Source: Przewalskia tangutica
Lineage: Eukaryota > Streptophyta > Magnoliopsida > Solanales > Solanaceae
Direction: 5' to 3'
NCBI GenBank assembly: GCA_029844215.1
Contig: CM056734.1
Coordinates: forward strand, 11,976,501-12,040,500
DNA length: 64,000 nt
The position numbers and the translations under genes were made by a program. Below, piece by piece: positions 1 to 11,939 of this stretch (the stretch's first letter is position 1; each line of letters starts with the position of its first letter). The notes beneath the pieces were generated by a model. That model did not search any database and was not told the origin of the DNA. It worked only from the letters and a program-made list of their open reading frames with translations.

Positions 1-261
1 TGTGCCATATTCGGTATCACATAAACTTATGCCACCACGCCACCGGTCACCGAGCCAGTTCCCGTCATCATCAAGGATGACAGTGAAGCTACGGAAAAAT
101 CAAGAACTTCAACTCTTCCTTCATCAACACAACCGGACCAATATTTTGGGCAAGAAGATTTTGACCACCTCTTTAGTGAGGCTGAAACCTTTGCAAACCT
201 GGTGTATTTCCCACCAATGAATGTTTGTGTTCTCCTATTTAAAATCTTCCCACAGAAAAAA
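1..261. other. Unassigned edge sequence
   Basis: No family could be recognised. The plus strand has an open frame from about 25 to 270 that is rich in Pro, Thr, Ser, Asp and Glu, but it has no conserved motif and may be chance or the edge of a transposon gene lying outside the window. Confidence 0.2.
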
Positions 262-1885
262 TATTTTTAGAGGATGTTGATGACGCTTGAATGTTCAACA
301 CATCTCGAACTATATTTAATAGTGTCGAAAATATCTTCTCAATCTCTCTCCAGTATTTCAGCAAGTCTTCATGTCCTTCATCATTGGCAATTAATCTGTA
401 CAATGCAACATCATCAAAACATAAACATCAAATTTGCTAACTTGTGAATAAGTTGAACCACTTAACATTTTATTTCTAAGACCTTGAATACTATCAGCAG
501 AAACCACATGTTTTTTATAAGGTTGCAGCGAAGTAGTAGAAGATGGTACAGAAGCCGGTTGATTATTTGCACTTTGCTCTTGGTAATATATATATATATA
601 TATATATATTGCATTCAGTGTGTATGTTAGACGTAACTTCTTCTTTAGTTGATTTTGTGAGTTGGTTCTTCAGTTGTGTCTGTTGTAAGTACTTCAATAC
701 AATCATAAATTGTTTCTACAAGTGTTTACAACTGTCTACTTTAATAGTCGGATTTAGTACAACACCAACAATATAAATAGTGGGAATCAAATTTATTTTA
801 TTTTAAAATATTTTTTCAATAGATGTCTTATAAGTTAGTTCTTGCATATATTCATTAAGTAACAAAAATATTAGAACTATATAAAATAATATATTTGAAA
901 TAGTAGGATAATAAATACCGAAAAAAAATTTAGTAGCTTAATAAAATTTGTCTAAATTCTAAAAAAAAATCCAATCATTATCTACAAGCATATCCCTTAG
1001 CTTTTTATTATGGGTGTTAAATAATAAAGTTATATGTTGTCTATAATCGTAAACAACAAGTAGCTGCTCATACAGGGAATTCCACCTAGTCGAAACCTCT
1101 TTTAGAATTTTTGTATAAGGTAATTCGCAATCATGATAAATTTTTGTATACTCTTTGCGTCTTTGTATTTATTTACATTTAAAAATAAAGTTTATAGCAA
1201 ATTGTATTTTATCAAGAATGTTTTCAAAAAAAATTAGATCATCTTTTACAACTAAGTTATAAATATGACACGCACATCTTATATGAAAATGATCAGAAAA
1301 AGATGGAGTTAATCAAACTTTTAAAAGTTTATATCATAATCATTAGAAGTATCATTATCTAATGTAATAGTCATGATTTTGTATTTAATTTTCGCACATC
1401 TTATATGAAAATGATCAGGAAAAGATGTAGTATTCCAGTTTCAGCTTGACGCTGAGACTCAGTCTGAGTCTGAGGTTGAGGTGCACTAGTGAGTGTGTCA
1501 TCTATATTATCATATAAATTAAAGTCTGGTTCATCTACTTCATCATCTAATGATAAATCATTAAAAAAACAGTTTCATCAATATGACTGAAATCAATCAA
1601 ATCATCGGGACTAGGAAAGTCCCGGAATATGATTACTATAAGAAGTACTATTACCCTTGTTATCCCTACTAGAAGAAGCGCCCTTACCCTTATCCATAAT
1701 TATACGTTTAAATTCTTTCATTTTAATCCCGAATTGGGGCGGGTTGGGGCGGATCGGGGTCGGGACGGGCGGGACAATCTCAGGCTCGTCCCGAGTTCGA
1801 ATTCCGACATAGATATTTTTTTTATGGGAGATCAGGGCGGGACGGGTTGAAATCGGGCCAACCCAGCCCACTAGACAATCCTAGC
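262..1885 (-). pseudogene. hAT-superfamily transposase relic
   Basis: This is a broken DNA transposon read from about 1885 down to 262. Its 5' end is a GC-rich subterminal block (about 1730-1870) of GGGCGGG-like words. A possible N-terminus, MDKGKGASSSRDNKG, starts near 1700. Further along the minus strand, in several frames, come RCACHIYNLVV (about 1290-1255), STRWNSLYE (about 1098-1072) and a C-terminal hATC-like stretch resembling YWREIEKIFSTLLNIVRDVL (about 345-275). These are signatures of plant Ac-like (RICESLEEPER-type) transposases, which cut and paste DNA and dimerise through the hATC region. Frameshifts, stops and an inserted TA repeat show it is dead. The start of the C-terminal end is lost, so I could not pair terminal repeats or an 8-bp target duplication. 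The family call is secure; the boundaries are approximate. Confidence 0.72.
585..609. repeat. (TA)n microsatellite
   Basis: About 12 TA units in a row. They sit inside the decayed hAT transposase reading frame and contribute to its disruption. Confidence 0.85.
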
Positions 1886-2325
1886 TTTTTCTAAGATAAA
1901 TCAAACGGGCAAGAGGTTGTCCTTGTCTAGGATTTTGTTGATTGGTAATCAAATTTTCTGTGGTCAAGCCAACCACTACATTACGGAGGGACAGAAAAGA
2001 AGGAAAAGTAATTACGTGTCATACCCATATATAGTTGAATTGTTCATATTAATATCCCCTTCTATTCAAAATAAGTATCCTTATCAAAAAAATATTCATT
2101 ATTCTTTTTCAAATATACTGTGTGTGTCAATAAATTATCAAAAATATTGAAGAAAGATAAGGGTAATTTTATTATTATAAGTGTTAGTTAGTTAATTTAA
2201 ATTTATTTAATATCACATATTTTTATTATATAATCTGTTCTGCATAATATAACATTTAAACTTTTTCATTAACTCATATAAGTAGTATGTAGGAAGAAAC
2301 AGAAAACGCTAACTACATTAAATGT
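1886..2325. other. AT-rich intergenic DNA
   Basis: No gene, motif or terminal repeat was recognised. Short open frames are low-complexity and have no family features. Confidence 0.5.
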
Positions 2326-2610
2326 TACACTCCCTTTTGTCTCAAACTATTGTTTCTCTCTTATAAGCCAAAATATTAATTAAGAGAAGTTTTGACTATT
2401 TTATTATTTTTTATATTTTAAGATATAATCTCTTCTCATTTAATATATTTGTTTATATCATTTCATCATAATTGAGGTGTTTATAGTTTAAATACTAAGC
2501 AAAAATTGAAAGAATAATAATTTTGTCTCGAATTTTTAAAATTACAGATAATATGAGATAACTCTTTTTGGAAAGGACAATAGATAATTTGAAACGAAGG
2601 GGAGGAAATA
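2326..2610. mobile_element. Stowaway-like MITE
   Basis: A 285-bp AT-rich segment bounded by TA and by imperfect inverted ends. The left end is TA then CACTCCCTTTTGTCTCAAAC; the reverse complement of the right end reads TA then TTTCCTCCCCTTCGTTTCAAA. CTCCC-type ends with TA target duplications are typical of Stowaway MITEs mobilised by Tc1/mariner transposases. It has no coding capacity. The inverted repeats have several mismatches, so the copy is old. Confidence 0.6.
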
Positions 2611-3466
2611 TTAGCTATGTTGAATTTTATATCAAGATTTAATTCTCCTTAAAACACTAATGAGATGATATATATATAATATTATATTAATCTTTAAAAA
2701 TTGATAACCTCAAATGGAAGACCAATCAAACGGCAAATGAGGTGTTCGAGCGGCTGTGCATTTTCCTCGTCCTTACACTTTACTTGGGATGTTGTACAGT
2801 AACCTTATTTCCCATAAATAAATTCATCCTCTCTTTAGTACTAGGCTCAAAATGAGCCAAGCTGAGCTAATCAGCTAACTCGGTCCGAATATAAAACGAA
2901 TAGGAAAAATAATCATATTTGTCATTCAACTTTTAAAAAAGTGTCATATTTGTCATCCGTTAAAGTATGAGATCAAATATGCTATTTTCATTAGCAAAAA
3001 TGTTATATTTGTCATCTGGTGGACGAAAATCCCATGTGAACGTCACATGTGATCTACGTGGAGTCAGTTACTTTGTCCATATATAAACATTGAAAACTTT
3101 AATGCAATAGAATAAATGGGCCAAAACTCATTAAAAGAACGTAGCACCTTATAATTACAATATAGGACACTTTATATCTAAGATTAATACGTTTCATATT
3201 TTAAAAAGAAGAAGATAAAATGAATAAATTGGAATAATCATATATAATTTAAATTTAGGTGTATTTGAGATTTATTTTACTAATTAAATTATTTTATTTC
3301 TCAAAATTCACGCGAACTTTGTAAAGAATAACAAATATACGTCGGCGAAACTAACTAATAGTAAAATTGTCAATATTGCGCCTATAATTAGGCCCCAGTG
3401 GCAGTGTGCATTAGAAGTCACATCTACATTTAGATGACTCATAATATATCCTAAATTATATTGAAC
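2611..3466. other. AT-rich intergenic DNA with possible MITE debris
   Basis: No gene recognised. Around 2905-3020 a phrase like catatttgtcat recurs three times, suggesting a decayed repeat. Both ends cannot be paired. Confidence 0.4.
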
Positions 3467-3701
3467 ATAAATGAAACCGACACTGCATGCAGATTGGTGT
3501 AGCTTGATGAAGCGCGGGGCCATGGTCGCGAGTTCGATCCTGCATAAACCTTCTTGGTTGAGTCATCACACATGGCTTGCCAAGTGTGGTTTACATGGTG
3601 GCGTGGTTTGCGCTCTTGCGTCGATCAGAGTTTACTGTCTTGCGCTCGAAAGAGTAGCGGTGCGATTCGCCGTCAACAAAAAAAAAATAAATGAAACCGA
3701 C
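3467..3701 (+). mobile_element. tRNA-derived SINE with 15-bp target duplication
   Basis: The body is about 205 bp (3482-3686) and ends in an A-rich tail. A pol III B-box-like GTTCGATCC lies at 3532-3540, with an A-box-like stretch about 30 bp upstream. It is flanked by perfect 15-bp direct repeats, ATAAATGAAACCGAC (3467-3481 and 3687-3701). This is the signature of LINE-machinery retroposition. Its 3' half closely resembles that of the neighbouring SINE at 3916-4143, while the 5' half does not. The perfect duplication suggests a fairly young insertion. Confidence 0.85.
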
Positions 3702-3899
3702 TATATAGTATATACTACTAACTTGAGATCTAGCACAGTGAATTGTTGTCGTAATCTAACCAACAGTGCGAACACATCCGTCTCTAATATTTTGTAATCC
3801 GGTTCTAATTCGTAAAAGTGAGCTCTCATATAAGTAAATATACGATTTCAATAATTAGAAATTATTTTAAATTGTAAATAACAACTAAATATAACTTCA

Positions 3900-4159
3900 A
3901 GTTAATCAACCCCTATCCGAAGCCCTAGACCAGTTGGTCTTGAAGGCAGAGGGTATCCTCATTGGGTGGTGTGGGAGAGCTTGGTCACAAGTTGAAACCC
4001 AGTAACGCCGCTGCGCCGCTCTTGGGAGCACATGCGCACTGCCAGTGTGGTTTAAGCGGGCGGCGTGGTTTGCGGTATTGCGTCGATCGGGGTTTACTGC
4101 GCTTGTTTCGAAGAAGCGTTCGCCGTCGATAAAAAAAAAAAAGAGTTAATCAACTCCTA
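3900..4159 (+). mobile_element. tRNA-derived SINE, second copy with shared tail
   Basis: Body 3916-4143 with a terminal A run, flanked by 16-bp direct repeats AGTTAATCAACCCCTA (3900-3915) and a one-mismatch copy (4144-4159). The 3' half (from agtgtggttta onward, including the tgcgtcgatc and ttcgccgtc words) matches the tail of the SINE at 3482-3686. The 5' half differs and its B box is degenerate (GTTGAAACC). It is probably a different subfamily sharing the same LINE-recognised tail. Confidence 0.78.
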
Positions 4160-4603
4160 CTTTGATTGGGCTAAGACCTGCTAATTATGAGTTTTTACAG
4201 TAAATTCTGGCTAATACTTAATAAAATAAAATAAAAAAAAGTTCCTAAAATTTTCGTTTTATGGAGGCCCTGTGCGACAGCACAGCTTGCACGGGCCTAA
4301 AGACAGCCCTGAGTGTGAAACCTGATGAAACAAATTAATTATGACAAAGAAGAAAATAATATTGCTCCCTTAAATTCACGTTATCCCCTTAATAATGAGT
4401 GGTGATGATTAAATTAAGTGTTGCACCGAGACTCACCGATCGTAATCAAATGGGAAAACTGAACATTTAGTTGCATGTTTATGGTGTAATTTTCACCCTA
4501 TCAACATCGAAACTTTATTGCTGGAATTTTGATGTTAATTTGTTGGCATTACAAATGACAATAAATCTGTCGTGGATTTTTTTTTTACACCACTTGTTGT
4601 TTA

Positions 4604-5643
4604 TGTTGGAAATTTACTAATGTAGAATTAAGCTAACTCATTATTTATGACTCGAACAATTGAGGTCTCACACGTATGAAACGTCGTTTTTACTCACGTG
4701 CACTCGTAATGTCAAGTGTCGTAAATTTCATTAGTGAAAGAGATATTGGTACGTGAGTAAACATTTGAGACATAAAATGATGGACGGTCGTTGGTTAAAT
4801 GACGCGTGTTCCACGTTGGTAAATGAAGAAAAAAATGTGTGACGTGTAAGATAAAACGAGTCGGAAAGTGTCACGACACCAACCCGTCGGAGCCGCGTCA
4901 CAAGATGGGCGATCGATCGGAGCTCGGTATGACGCCTCTGGCGTGGGCCAGTCCTGGCAAGATGAAGTCGACGAGAGCTGAAAGATTTCTGACTCTTGGG
5001 CTGGTTTGGAGCATTGAATCTCCATTAATTGATACATGAATTCAACCATTATTTGGTTGATTGTAACCTCTCAATAAGTGTCATTACATGACTATTGAAG
5101 GTCATTGGTTGGCTAGTTGAGATGCCATTTTTCTTACACTATAAATTGAAGCTTTGGCTCAATTGGAGAGACGCACAACACTCGTACTTACACTCAAATT
5201 TTCTAAAACTCTTCCTCTCTAAGCATTCTTTCAAACACTCAAAGGTTCTTCTTTAGAAACACTTGAGTTTTCTTTACTCATTTGTTTGATGTTGTTTTAT
5301 CTTGAGATATAGTTGCACATAAACGTAAAATGATTTATACGAGACAATAATGTTTTAAGGACAGAGGGTTAACACTCGAATCAACACAGTTGTAACAAGT
5401 AGGGATATAATGTCTCTTGGTTTCAGGTTATCGAAAATCAAGGGGCTTGCTGCAATTGAACGAAGATCCACATATCCAAGACTTCAAGAGTTCAAGAACG
5501 AATATCAAGGTCTCAAAAGCTTATTGTTGCCACAATTCTTGTTGGCTTCAAACTTATTGTCATTGTAATACTTTAGTGTTTATTCTTTCGAAGCACTTGT
5601 AATAGTCATTTACTATTCCCGTACATCTATTGTGTTCCTAACA
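4604..5643 (+). mobile_element. Solo LTR of a copia-type element
   Basis: A 1040-bp LTR that starts TGTTGG, ends CCTAACA, and is flanked by the perfect 5-bp target duplication GTTTA (4599-4603 and 5644-5648). No primer-binding site follows, so it is a solo LTR left by recombination between two LTRs. Related LTRs occur at 9157-10330 (same strand) and 26321-27235 (opposite strand); they share, for example, the phrase tatttatgactcgaacaattg near the start. Downstream sequence encodes RNase H of a different copia element, so this LTR probably landed inside that older element. Confidence 0.8.
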
Positions 5644-5648
5644 GTTTA

Positions 5649-6226
5649 TTATCTGTTACTTCATTTACATCTCTTAAATGTATCATTCGATACGTTAAGA
5701 ACACACTTGATTATGGATTGCATCTCTACCCCTCTGCACCGACCATGTTAATATCATATACATACGCCTGATTGGGCAGACTGTCAGGACACGCGACGCT
5801 CCACCTCCACCTCCACCTCCGGCTACTGTGTGTTCTTAAGAGATAATCTCATTTCGTGGTCTGCCAAGATGCAAACCATCCTAATCGAGTGCAGAAGCAG
5901 AGTAAGAGGTGTTGCAAACGTTGTTGCTGAGATCTCCTGACTCCGAAACCTTCTTTTGGAGCTTCAGTGTCTCTTGCGTAAGGCGGTTATGGTGTATTGT
6001 GATAACATATCCGCGATATACTTATCTCATAATCCGGTTCAGCATCAGAGAACCAAACACATTGAGATGAATATACATTTTGTTCGTGAGAAGGTTGTTA
6101 CATGTATCATGTTAAGGTGTTGCATGTGTCTTCTTCGTATCAGTATGCATATATCTTCACTAAAGAACTTTCTAGACTTCAGATTCAATCTCAACGCCCG
6201 ACTTTCTTCCGCTCCGACCAAGGGGG
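5649..6226 (+). pseudogene. Copia pol fragment (RNase H end)
   Basis: This is the degenerate 3' end of a Ty1/copia polyprotein. Read across frameshifts it gives YVKNTLDYGLHLYPSAP, then a broken block with LISWSAK, then MVYCDNISAIYLSHNP (from 5986), QHQRTKHIEMNIHFVREKV and remnants of a YADIFTKGLP-like C-terminus. These are hallmark copia RNase H motifs; the enzyme degrades RNA in the RNA:DNA hybrid during reverse transcription. Stops and frameshifts make it inactive. A polypurine tract, ccaaggggg, lies at about 6218-6226, directly before the LTR at 6227. Upstream pol is interrupted by, or lost at, the solo LTR 4604-5643. Confidence 0.8.
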
Positions 6227-6473
6227 TGTATTAGCGAATATTACCATATATTCGCCATATATTTTGTTATTAATAGTAATGTATAATTATAATAAATAAA
6301 GGATCCTTATGCAATTGAGATTCAACATTGTACACACTATATATATTTGTATTAATATGAAATATTTTCTAAGAGAGATCAATACAATCTTACAAATATT
6401 AATTGATAAATTGTTACAACTAATAGATAATTTACTGTTAAAAATTAAACTTTACCGAGAGTAAAACTCTACA
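6227..6473 (+). mobile_element. Short copia 3' LTR
   Basis: A sequence starting TGTATTAGCG directly after the polypurine tract and ending TCTACA. At about 247 bp it fits the short LTRs of some plant copia lineages. It belongs to the RNase H fragment just upstream. The 3' boundary is inferred from the terminal CA only. Confidence 0.5.
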
Positions 6474-6729
6474 CTATCTGTGTGTATAATTCAAATTTTG
6501 TTATCCCCAATTTGTGGACAGCATGAGAAAGGGAAATGGTCATCCCCACTGGATACTTTCGTACAAGTATTCATAAAGACTAGCCGGCCAGGTCATTTAA
6601 CCTGAATATATTATAATGTGTTTGGAAAAGAAACCCAAAAAAGCACATTTCTCTTGGCTTACTTGGTGGGACCTAGATGGGTTTGGGGGAAGATATTAAA
6701 TTTTAGGACGTACTACTATAATTAATTAA

Positions 6730-6998
6730 GGGCACGTTTGGTATGCTTATTACGATGGACTGTAATGAACAAAAAAAATAATATCTGACGTTTGGTGGGC
6801 GTTTAATTTGGATTGAATTTGTAAATAATGTAATCATTATCGTTTTGAGCCGTAGATGAGTCTCGAACTGTCTTAAAAAATGTAGTTCATTATATATTAA
6901 TAATCTAATACAGTCCATTATTTATTAATACATTCCCGTTTATTACAATATAATCCATGCAAAATTATATAGTTAAGTACGACGTACTAAACGAGCTC
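6730..6998. mobile_element. Tourist/Harbinger-like MITE
   Basis: A 269-bp AT-rich element between TAA target duplications (6727-6729 and 6999-7001). The left end is GGGCACGTTTGGTATG; the reverse complement of the right end is GAGCTCGTTTAGTACG, a good imperfect inverted repeat. Three-base TAA/TTA duplications and GGGC..CGTTTGG ends point to PIF/Harbinger MITEs. It has no coding capacity. Confidence 0.6.
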
Positions 6999-7001
6999 TA
7001 A

Positions 7002-7870
7002 GTACTTATTTGGTATACATCAACTTGTCTTAATAAATTAAGTACTTGTTTGGTCATAGGGTGGACGTAGATTACAGTATATAGGTCTGCGGAAACCTTG
7101 TAATATTTGTTCATATTATATATATATAAAAAAAGAAAGAGAGAGAGTATTCCCAGTTCATTGACCTATATATTAAAATAAAATTACAGAAAAATTAACA
7201 TAATATAACAAATATGAATAATAATTCAAAAGTTTTGAACTCATATATAAATCACGCTGACTTATAAACTAACCTATAATTGGTTTCTAATTTATTAAGG
7301 AAATGGGCCACACTAAAACTAGAACCCAAGGCAGTAAATGACAAGTCGCATAAATAGCATAAGCTCCACTGTCCCCCTCAAATTCTTTATTCAATTTCAT
7401 AAAATATATTTTTAAAAAGAAAACAGCACTATCTGACACTACAACTTATTAAATCCTACGTTCATATCTAGATTGACTGGCTCTACATGTTTTCTCGTGA
7501 TATCTCCTACTTCACATAATATCGCGAGATTTGGAGATTTTCTCCTCATTTCGCCTTTTAGCGTAGCTACTTAACGTGTTGTGATGGAGATATCAGAAAA
7601 TACAAATTGGAAAGAAAGCGATATTTAACGTAACATTCAATCAATAGCGGGACCCACTTTCAACTATCGGCGCGTGTCTTCACGTAAAATCGGCCAAATT
7701 CGGGTTGGATTCCTTTGAATGTCGATTTCGTGAAATATGGTCCACGTCCATTTGTTTTCTATCATCTGTCTGAAAAATTTCTGATCAACCAGTTAGAACT
7801 TAGAAATCGACAAGCAAAAAATACTGAATAGAAAAATGACAACAACAATGCATTTGGGTAGAATGTACTC
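7002..7870. other. AT-rich intergenic DNA
   Basis: No gene or element boundary recognised. There is a purine-rich microsatellite-like stretch near 7130-7146. Confidence 0.45.
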
Positions 7871-8195
7871 AATTTTTTTTAGGTATCCAGAAGGACTATT
7901 TCACTAGTATTATCTAGATGTTCTGGAGATGATAGATCCGATCTTTATCGTTATCTCCAAGATAAATCGCGGGATGTGCTTCATTAGCCAGAGTCTGAGA
8001 GCGGACAACTGATCAATGACACAAGGCTCAACTTCCTGTCGGGGATCAATCTCACACTGCGCAAGCCAGTGCGTCTTAGCACCCATCATTTGCCACTGAA
8101 ATATACCCCGGGGAACAATTCGCTGAGAGGGGACTCGAACACGGAACCCCTCCCAGCATACCCTTAGTGAAATGGCCACTGGGCCAAACATGTCT
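7871..8195 (-). mobile_element. Probable tRNA-derived SINE
   Basis: On the minus strand, a head containing gcccagtggcc (A-box-like, about 8187-8177) is followed by GTTCGAGTCCC (B box, about 8136-8126). The element runs down to a T run at about 7871-7880 on the plus strand, which would be its poly-A tail. I could not match target duplications. It interrupts the 3' part of a copia element (coding remains at 8370-8490). Confidence 0.5.
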
Positions 8196-8199
8196 TTGC

Positions 8200-9156
8200 A
8201 CAAAGCATGACAAAAAGTTGAGTAACTTCACGACCTTTTAGAGGATGTCCCATCTTGGGAGTAACTCGTGACTGCTCTAGTTTGACACTGTGAGAGCACG
8301 AATGGCGATTATGCGGACATATATATGTCGCGACATAAGGCAAATATGGCAGTTGATCGGGTGACACATCTTTGATTACAAAATCAAAGGATATAGCAGA
8401 CCCTTTGACAAAAGGGATATCCGAAGATCAAGAGTTCTGCCTGTCTAGGGGGAATGGTTTAAAACCCAATCAATACAAACTGATATAGTGGACACCCAAC
8501 CTTACAAACTGGAGATCCCAGGAATAAGGTTCAATGGGAAAACTAAACTGTAAAGGTTCAATTGAGCGCTTCGGTGGAGGCAAGAGCACTTCGAATAATG
8601 GTTCAAATTCAAGGCCGTTCCCGTGATAGACATTAAGTGTTACCTGCAGCGTGGGTAAAAGTTAAGTTTCCAAAACCTTTAAAAGACCCTCAATGGTTGA
8701 GGTTAGATTTGTGGGATACTTTTAATGGTGTCTAACACTTGTAAAGCGGGGTATAGCAGGATACCTTATAGGAGACCACTTATTTAAGTGCGAGAAGGGT
8801 CCGTCTCAAATGAACGCACTTAAGAATTCAAGAGTGTCTATGGCCAGTAGCGGACAAAACTATAAGGAGAATACAAGTAATGGAGAGTTGTTGTGTTGGT
8901 ATCATTGTCTTGGCATATACTAAATACTGACGGTTCAAGACATCACGTTCATCGCGAAGTAAATATATCTGATACTATGGAAGGTTCAAAGCTCCGGCTA
9001 CCTCTCCAGATGCAACATCTATCCGCTGAAAGATTGCTGAAAGAAAGCACCATGTGTGTGCACCAAAATCTCTTCCGAGAGGAGATTTTTGGAAATTTGC
9101 TTTTGGTGGAGGTTAGGTCCGCCCATCTTTAATGACTTAAACATCATGGTTCCATA
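8200..9156 (+). pseudogene. Copia 3' end: RNase H tail and untranslated region
   Basis: The frame around 8376-8440 reads KDIADPLTKGIS, the C-terminal signature of plant copia RNase H/integrase polyproteins. The following words, such as aactggagatcccaggaataaggttcaa (about 8505-8533), parallel the post-pol region of the copia at 18367-22400 (actggagatcccaagagctaggttcaa). The rest up to 9156 is the element's 3' untranslated region, ending at the LTR that starts at 9157. It is not functional. Confidence 0.6.
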
Positions 9157-10330
9157 TGTTGGAGAACCTGGTTCTTTACACGTGTGTAATCTACTAAGTG
9201 AGTAGATAACCGTAGGGCCAAGAATCGTCAAATTTCATTGAGAAATTAAATGGTCCACGAAGTAAGGTGTTTGAGACATGAAAGAGTGGTGTGAGACAAA
9301 TCTACCACATCGGTAGGAATGAATTGTTCATGTTATAAGTCTCTAAACTGAATAAGAAATTGGGACCCCAAGGGGTAACCCATGTGTTTGAAGGAGCGAG
9401 GACCTATGTGTGCTTGGATTCGAGACTAGGCCCACACGCGTCTTGCCGCCACTTGCCGGGCCGGCGGGCTGCGAAATTTGTTGGGCTTACGATATTATCT
9501 TTTTGGACCCCAGACTTTATTATATTTACAGTTTGGTCCCTGAAGTTTCTGAAAGATAATTTCTGCAAGGGCCGCGGTGCCTCGTGACCAGAGCCGCGGC
9601 GCAAATTGTCCAGTGAGCTCACATGCAACGGTAATAGGTCAGAATTGATGACCATTACTTGCTAAAACGTTTGGCACTTATGGCACAACATTTATGATCT
9701 TTATGGTGTCCATTAATAGCCCTCTTAACACCCCATTAACACCTCTCCTCATCCTTAAAACACTATATAATCATTCCTTACTTCAGATTTGAGTAGAGAT
9801 AATATACACTACACAACATGAGAATACTAAACACAAAAAATAGAGGAAGAACACATATAGAATACATGTTTCTATAAGTTCTTCCTAGTTCAAGTACAAG
9901 TTCTTCTTTTTCATTCTTTAGCAATTGCTTCGTGTTTGTATCTTTGCCAGGATCACGAGTGTTTGCTTTGCACAAGTGATATTATGTTATTTTATCTTGG
10001 AAGATAAATTGCAACTCATCCGTACAAACATGTATACGGGCAATATTGTCTTAAGAAAATATTGAGAATTCAGTCGACTCAACAACTCAATTTTTTAGTG
10101 TCTATCAGTTCAGATTACCAACATTCAAGGAGTCTGCTGAAACTGGAACGAAGATCCAAGACGGAAGATTAAAGACGAATTCAAGTATAAAGATCAAGAC
10201 CACCAAACATAATTGTTGCCACAACTTTTGTTGGCATCAAATCTATTGTTGGCATCAAGTCTATTGTAACACATAATTGATTATCCTTTTCTAGCACTTG
10301 TAATAGTAATTTGCTATTTTCCGTACATCA
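9157..10330 (+). mobile_element. Copia LTR (same family as 4604-5643)
   Basis: It starts TGTTGGAGAAC and shares ordered blocks with the LTR at 4604: the internal atttcattgagaaa and tttgagacat words, and the U5-like end with attgttgccacaac, agcacttgtaatagt and ttccgtacat. By position it is the 3' LTR of the copia remnant at 8200-9156. The exact end is uncertain, because the terminal CCTAACA seen in the related LTR is absent. It contains two GC-rich near-palindromes at about 9569-9602 (see findings). Confidence 0.6.
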
Positions 10331-11355
10331 AAAGGAGTTTTAGACTCACAAGATATAGATTTTGAACACTCCACCTTAAATGTGAAAAATAAAAAGCTTA
10401 TTAAGTGAGTTGCATCAGGCATATCACTTACCAACTACGATTAAAGTGATGAAAGTTCATATATAAGAATCACGTTATGTTATGACAGATAGGAAGTCAA
10501 GAGAATTAACTTAAATCTCATTTAGCATTGAATATACTATATTAATAAGGTAAAAATAATTTTTTTTGAGCTATATGAACGTACTATTGAGTGACGGACC
10601 AAGGAATTGAGCGCGCGACGGGGACACCTATATCTTTAAATACGCTAACTACTAGTGGAGAGAGAAGCTGATCCGGGCTTTTAGTTTTAAGGAATGGATT
10701 TGAAAATGAATAAAATAAAATAAAAAAGGTAACAAAAAATTTATTGTATATACAATTTTATTAATGACAATTAAAACTCAAAAAATTATTTATACAAATG
10801 AGAATAAAACTGAGAACTTTATAAGCATATATTTAATAAAAAATATTGAAAATTCCTAGAAGACTGTTACTAATTACTATATTCTAAATAAATATTAGTT
10901 TATAATTCTGAAAATTTCATTAATGACAATTAAAACTCAAAAAATTATATATAGAGACAGACACAAACTCACACAAAGAGACATAAATACATACTTAATG
11001 CACATTATATAAAAATAACAATCATAAAAAATAAAGTTATAATGTACTGAACTTAAATTAAAATCTATAATAAGATAATATACCATTGTATAATAAGATA
11101 ATATAATATTAATTAAATTATAGGTGAAACACCTAGATCAACTATATATATATATATGAAAAGGTATTACAATGATGAGAATTGAAATGACAAAAGTAAA
11201 CTAAATATTGCACAGGGGAAGAATATCTATTATTGAAAGTTGAAGGGAAGTTTGTTTTTTAACATAAAATTGTGGTTGTGTAACCAAATTCATCAAAGAT
11301 AAAAGAAAAAGAGTAAACTAATTGACTACTAAGTAGGAACTAATGTTGAATTCGA
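10331..11355. other. AT-rich intergenic DNA
   Basis: No gene found. A short phrase, ttaatgacaattaaaactcaaaa, occurs twice (about 10760 and 10919), suggesting a decayed local duplication. Confidence 0.4.
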
Positions 11356-11359
11356 AAAA

Positions 11360-11540
11360 CTAAGGTGTTGTTTGGTCAATCTTCTGAAAGTGTTTCTGTT
11401 TCTCAGAAATATTTTTTTGGCCAAACACCATTTTTTCAGAAGTAGAAACACTTTTTTCAGAAGCCAAAAAGTGTTTCTAGATGGAAAGAGAAGCAGAAAC
11501 ACCAATTTGGTGCTTCTGGAGAAATCACTTTTGCTCATTC
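11360..11540. mobile_element. MITE-like hairpin sequence
   Basis: The segment starts ggtgttgtttggtcaa, and ttggccaaacacc appears in inverted orientation about 50 bp later. Repeated agaagc and gaaacac words follow. The GTGTTTGGCCAA end is typical of abundant plant hAT-type MITEs, but the outer boundary and target duplication are unclear. Confidence 0.35.
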
Positions 11541-11939
11541 ATTGAATTTTTTTGGACTCATGTACCATTTTATTTTCACAAAATTCATTTTAATCTCATA
11601 TAATATCCTCATATAAAATAGAAATTTGAGAATATAATAGAGTGGGGGCCACTGCAAAAAATTACTCCTACTTACCTTACAACTCACCCCACTCTTACAC
11701 TACCCCTACTCTCCAGATACCCCTCAAAACTCAAGTATGTAAGTGATGAAACTTAAAACAAGGTTTTCATATTTGTAATTTAGTTACTACTTCATTGCTA
11801 TTTTTTCATAATTATTTTGATTTGGTGCTTTTGAGTAGAGGTTTTTTCGGAGATAACCACTCTACCTCCACGAGACAGAGATAAAATTTAATGCGTGCAC
11901 TATACCATCTTGTGGAGTGCGGGGAGAGGGGGGTAAGAA

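Noticed and set aside
1..270. Acidic, Pro/Ser-rich open frame as a gene
   Set aside because: Edge-limited, no motif, and followed directly by hAT transposase debris. Left unassigned.
7910..8203. 97-residue minus-strand open frame as a gene
   Set aside because: It overlaps a SINE with recognisable A and B boxes, and the translation has no protein motif.
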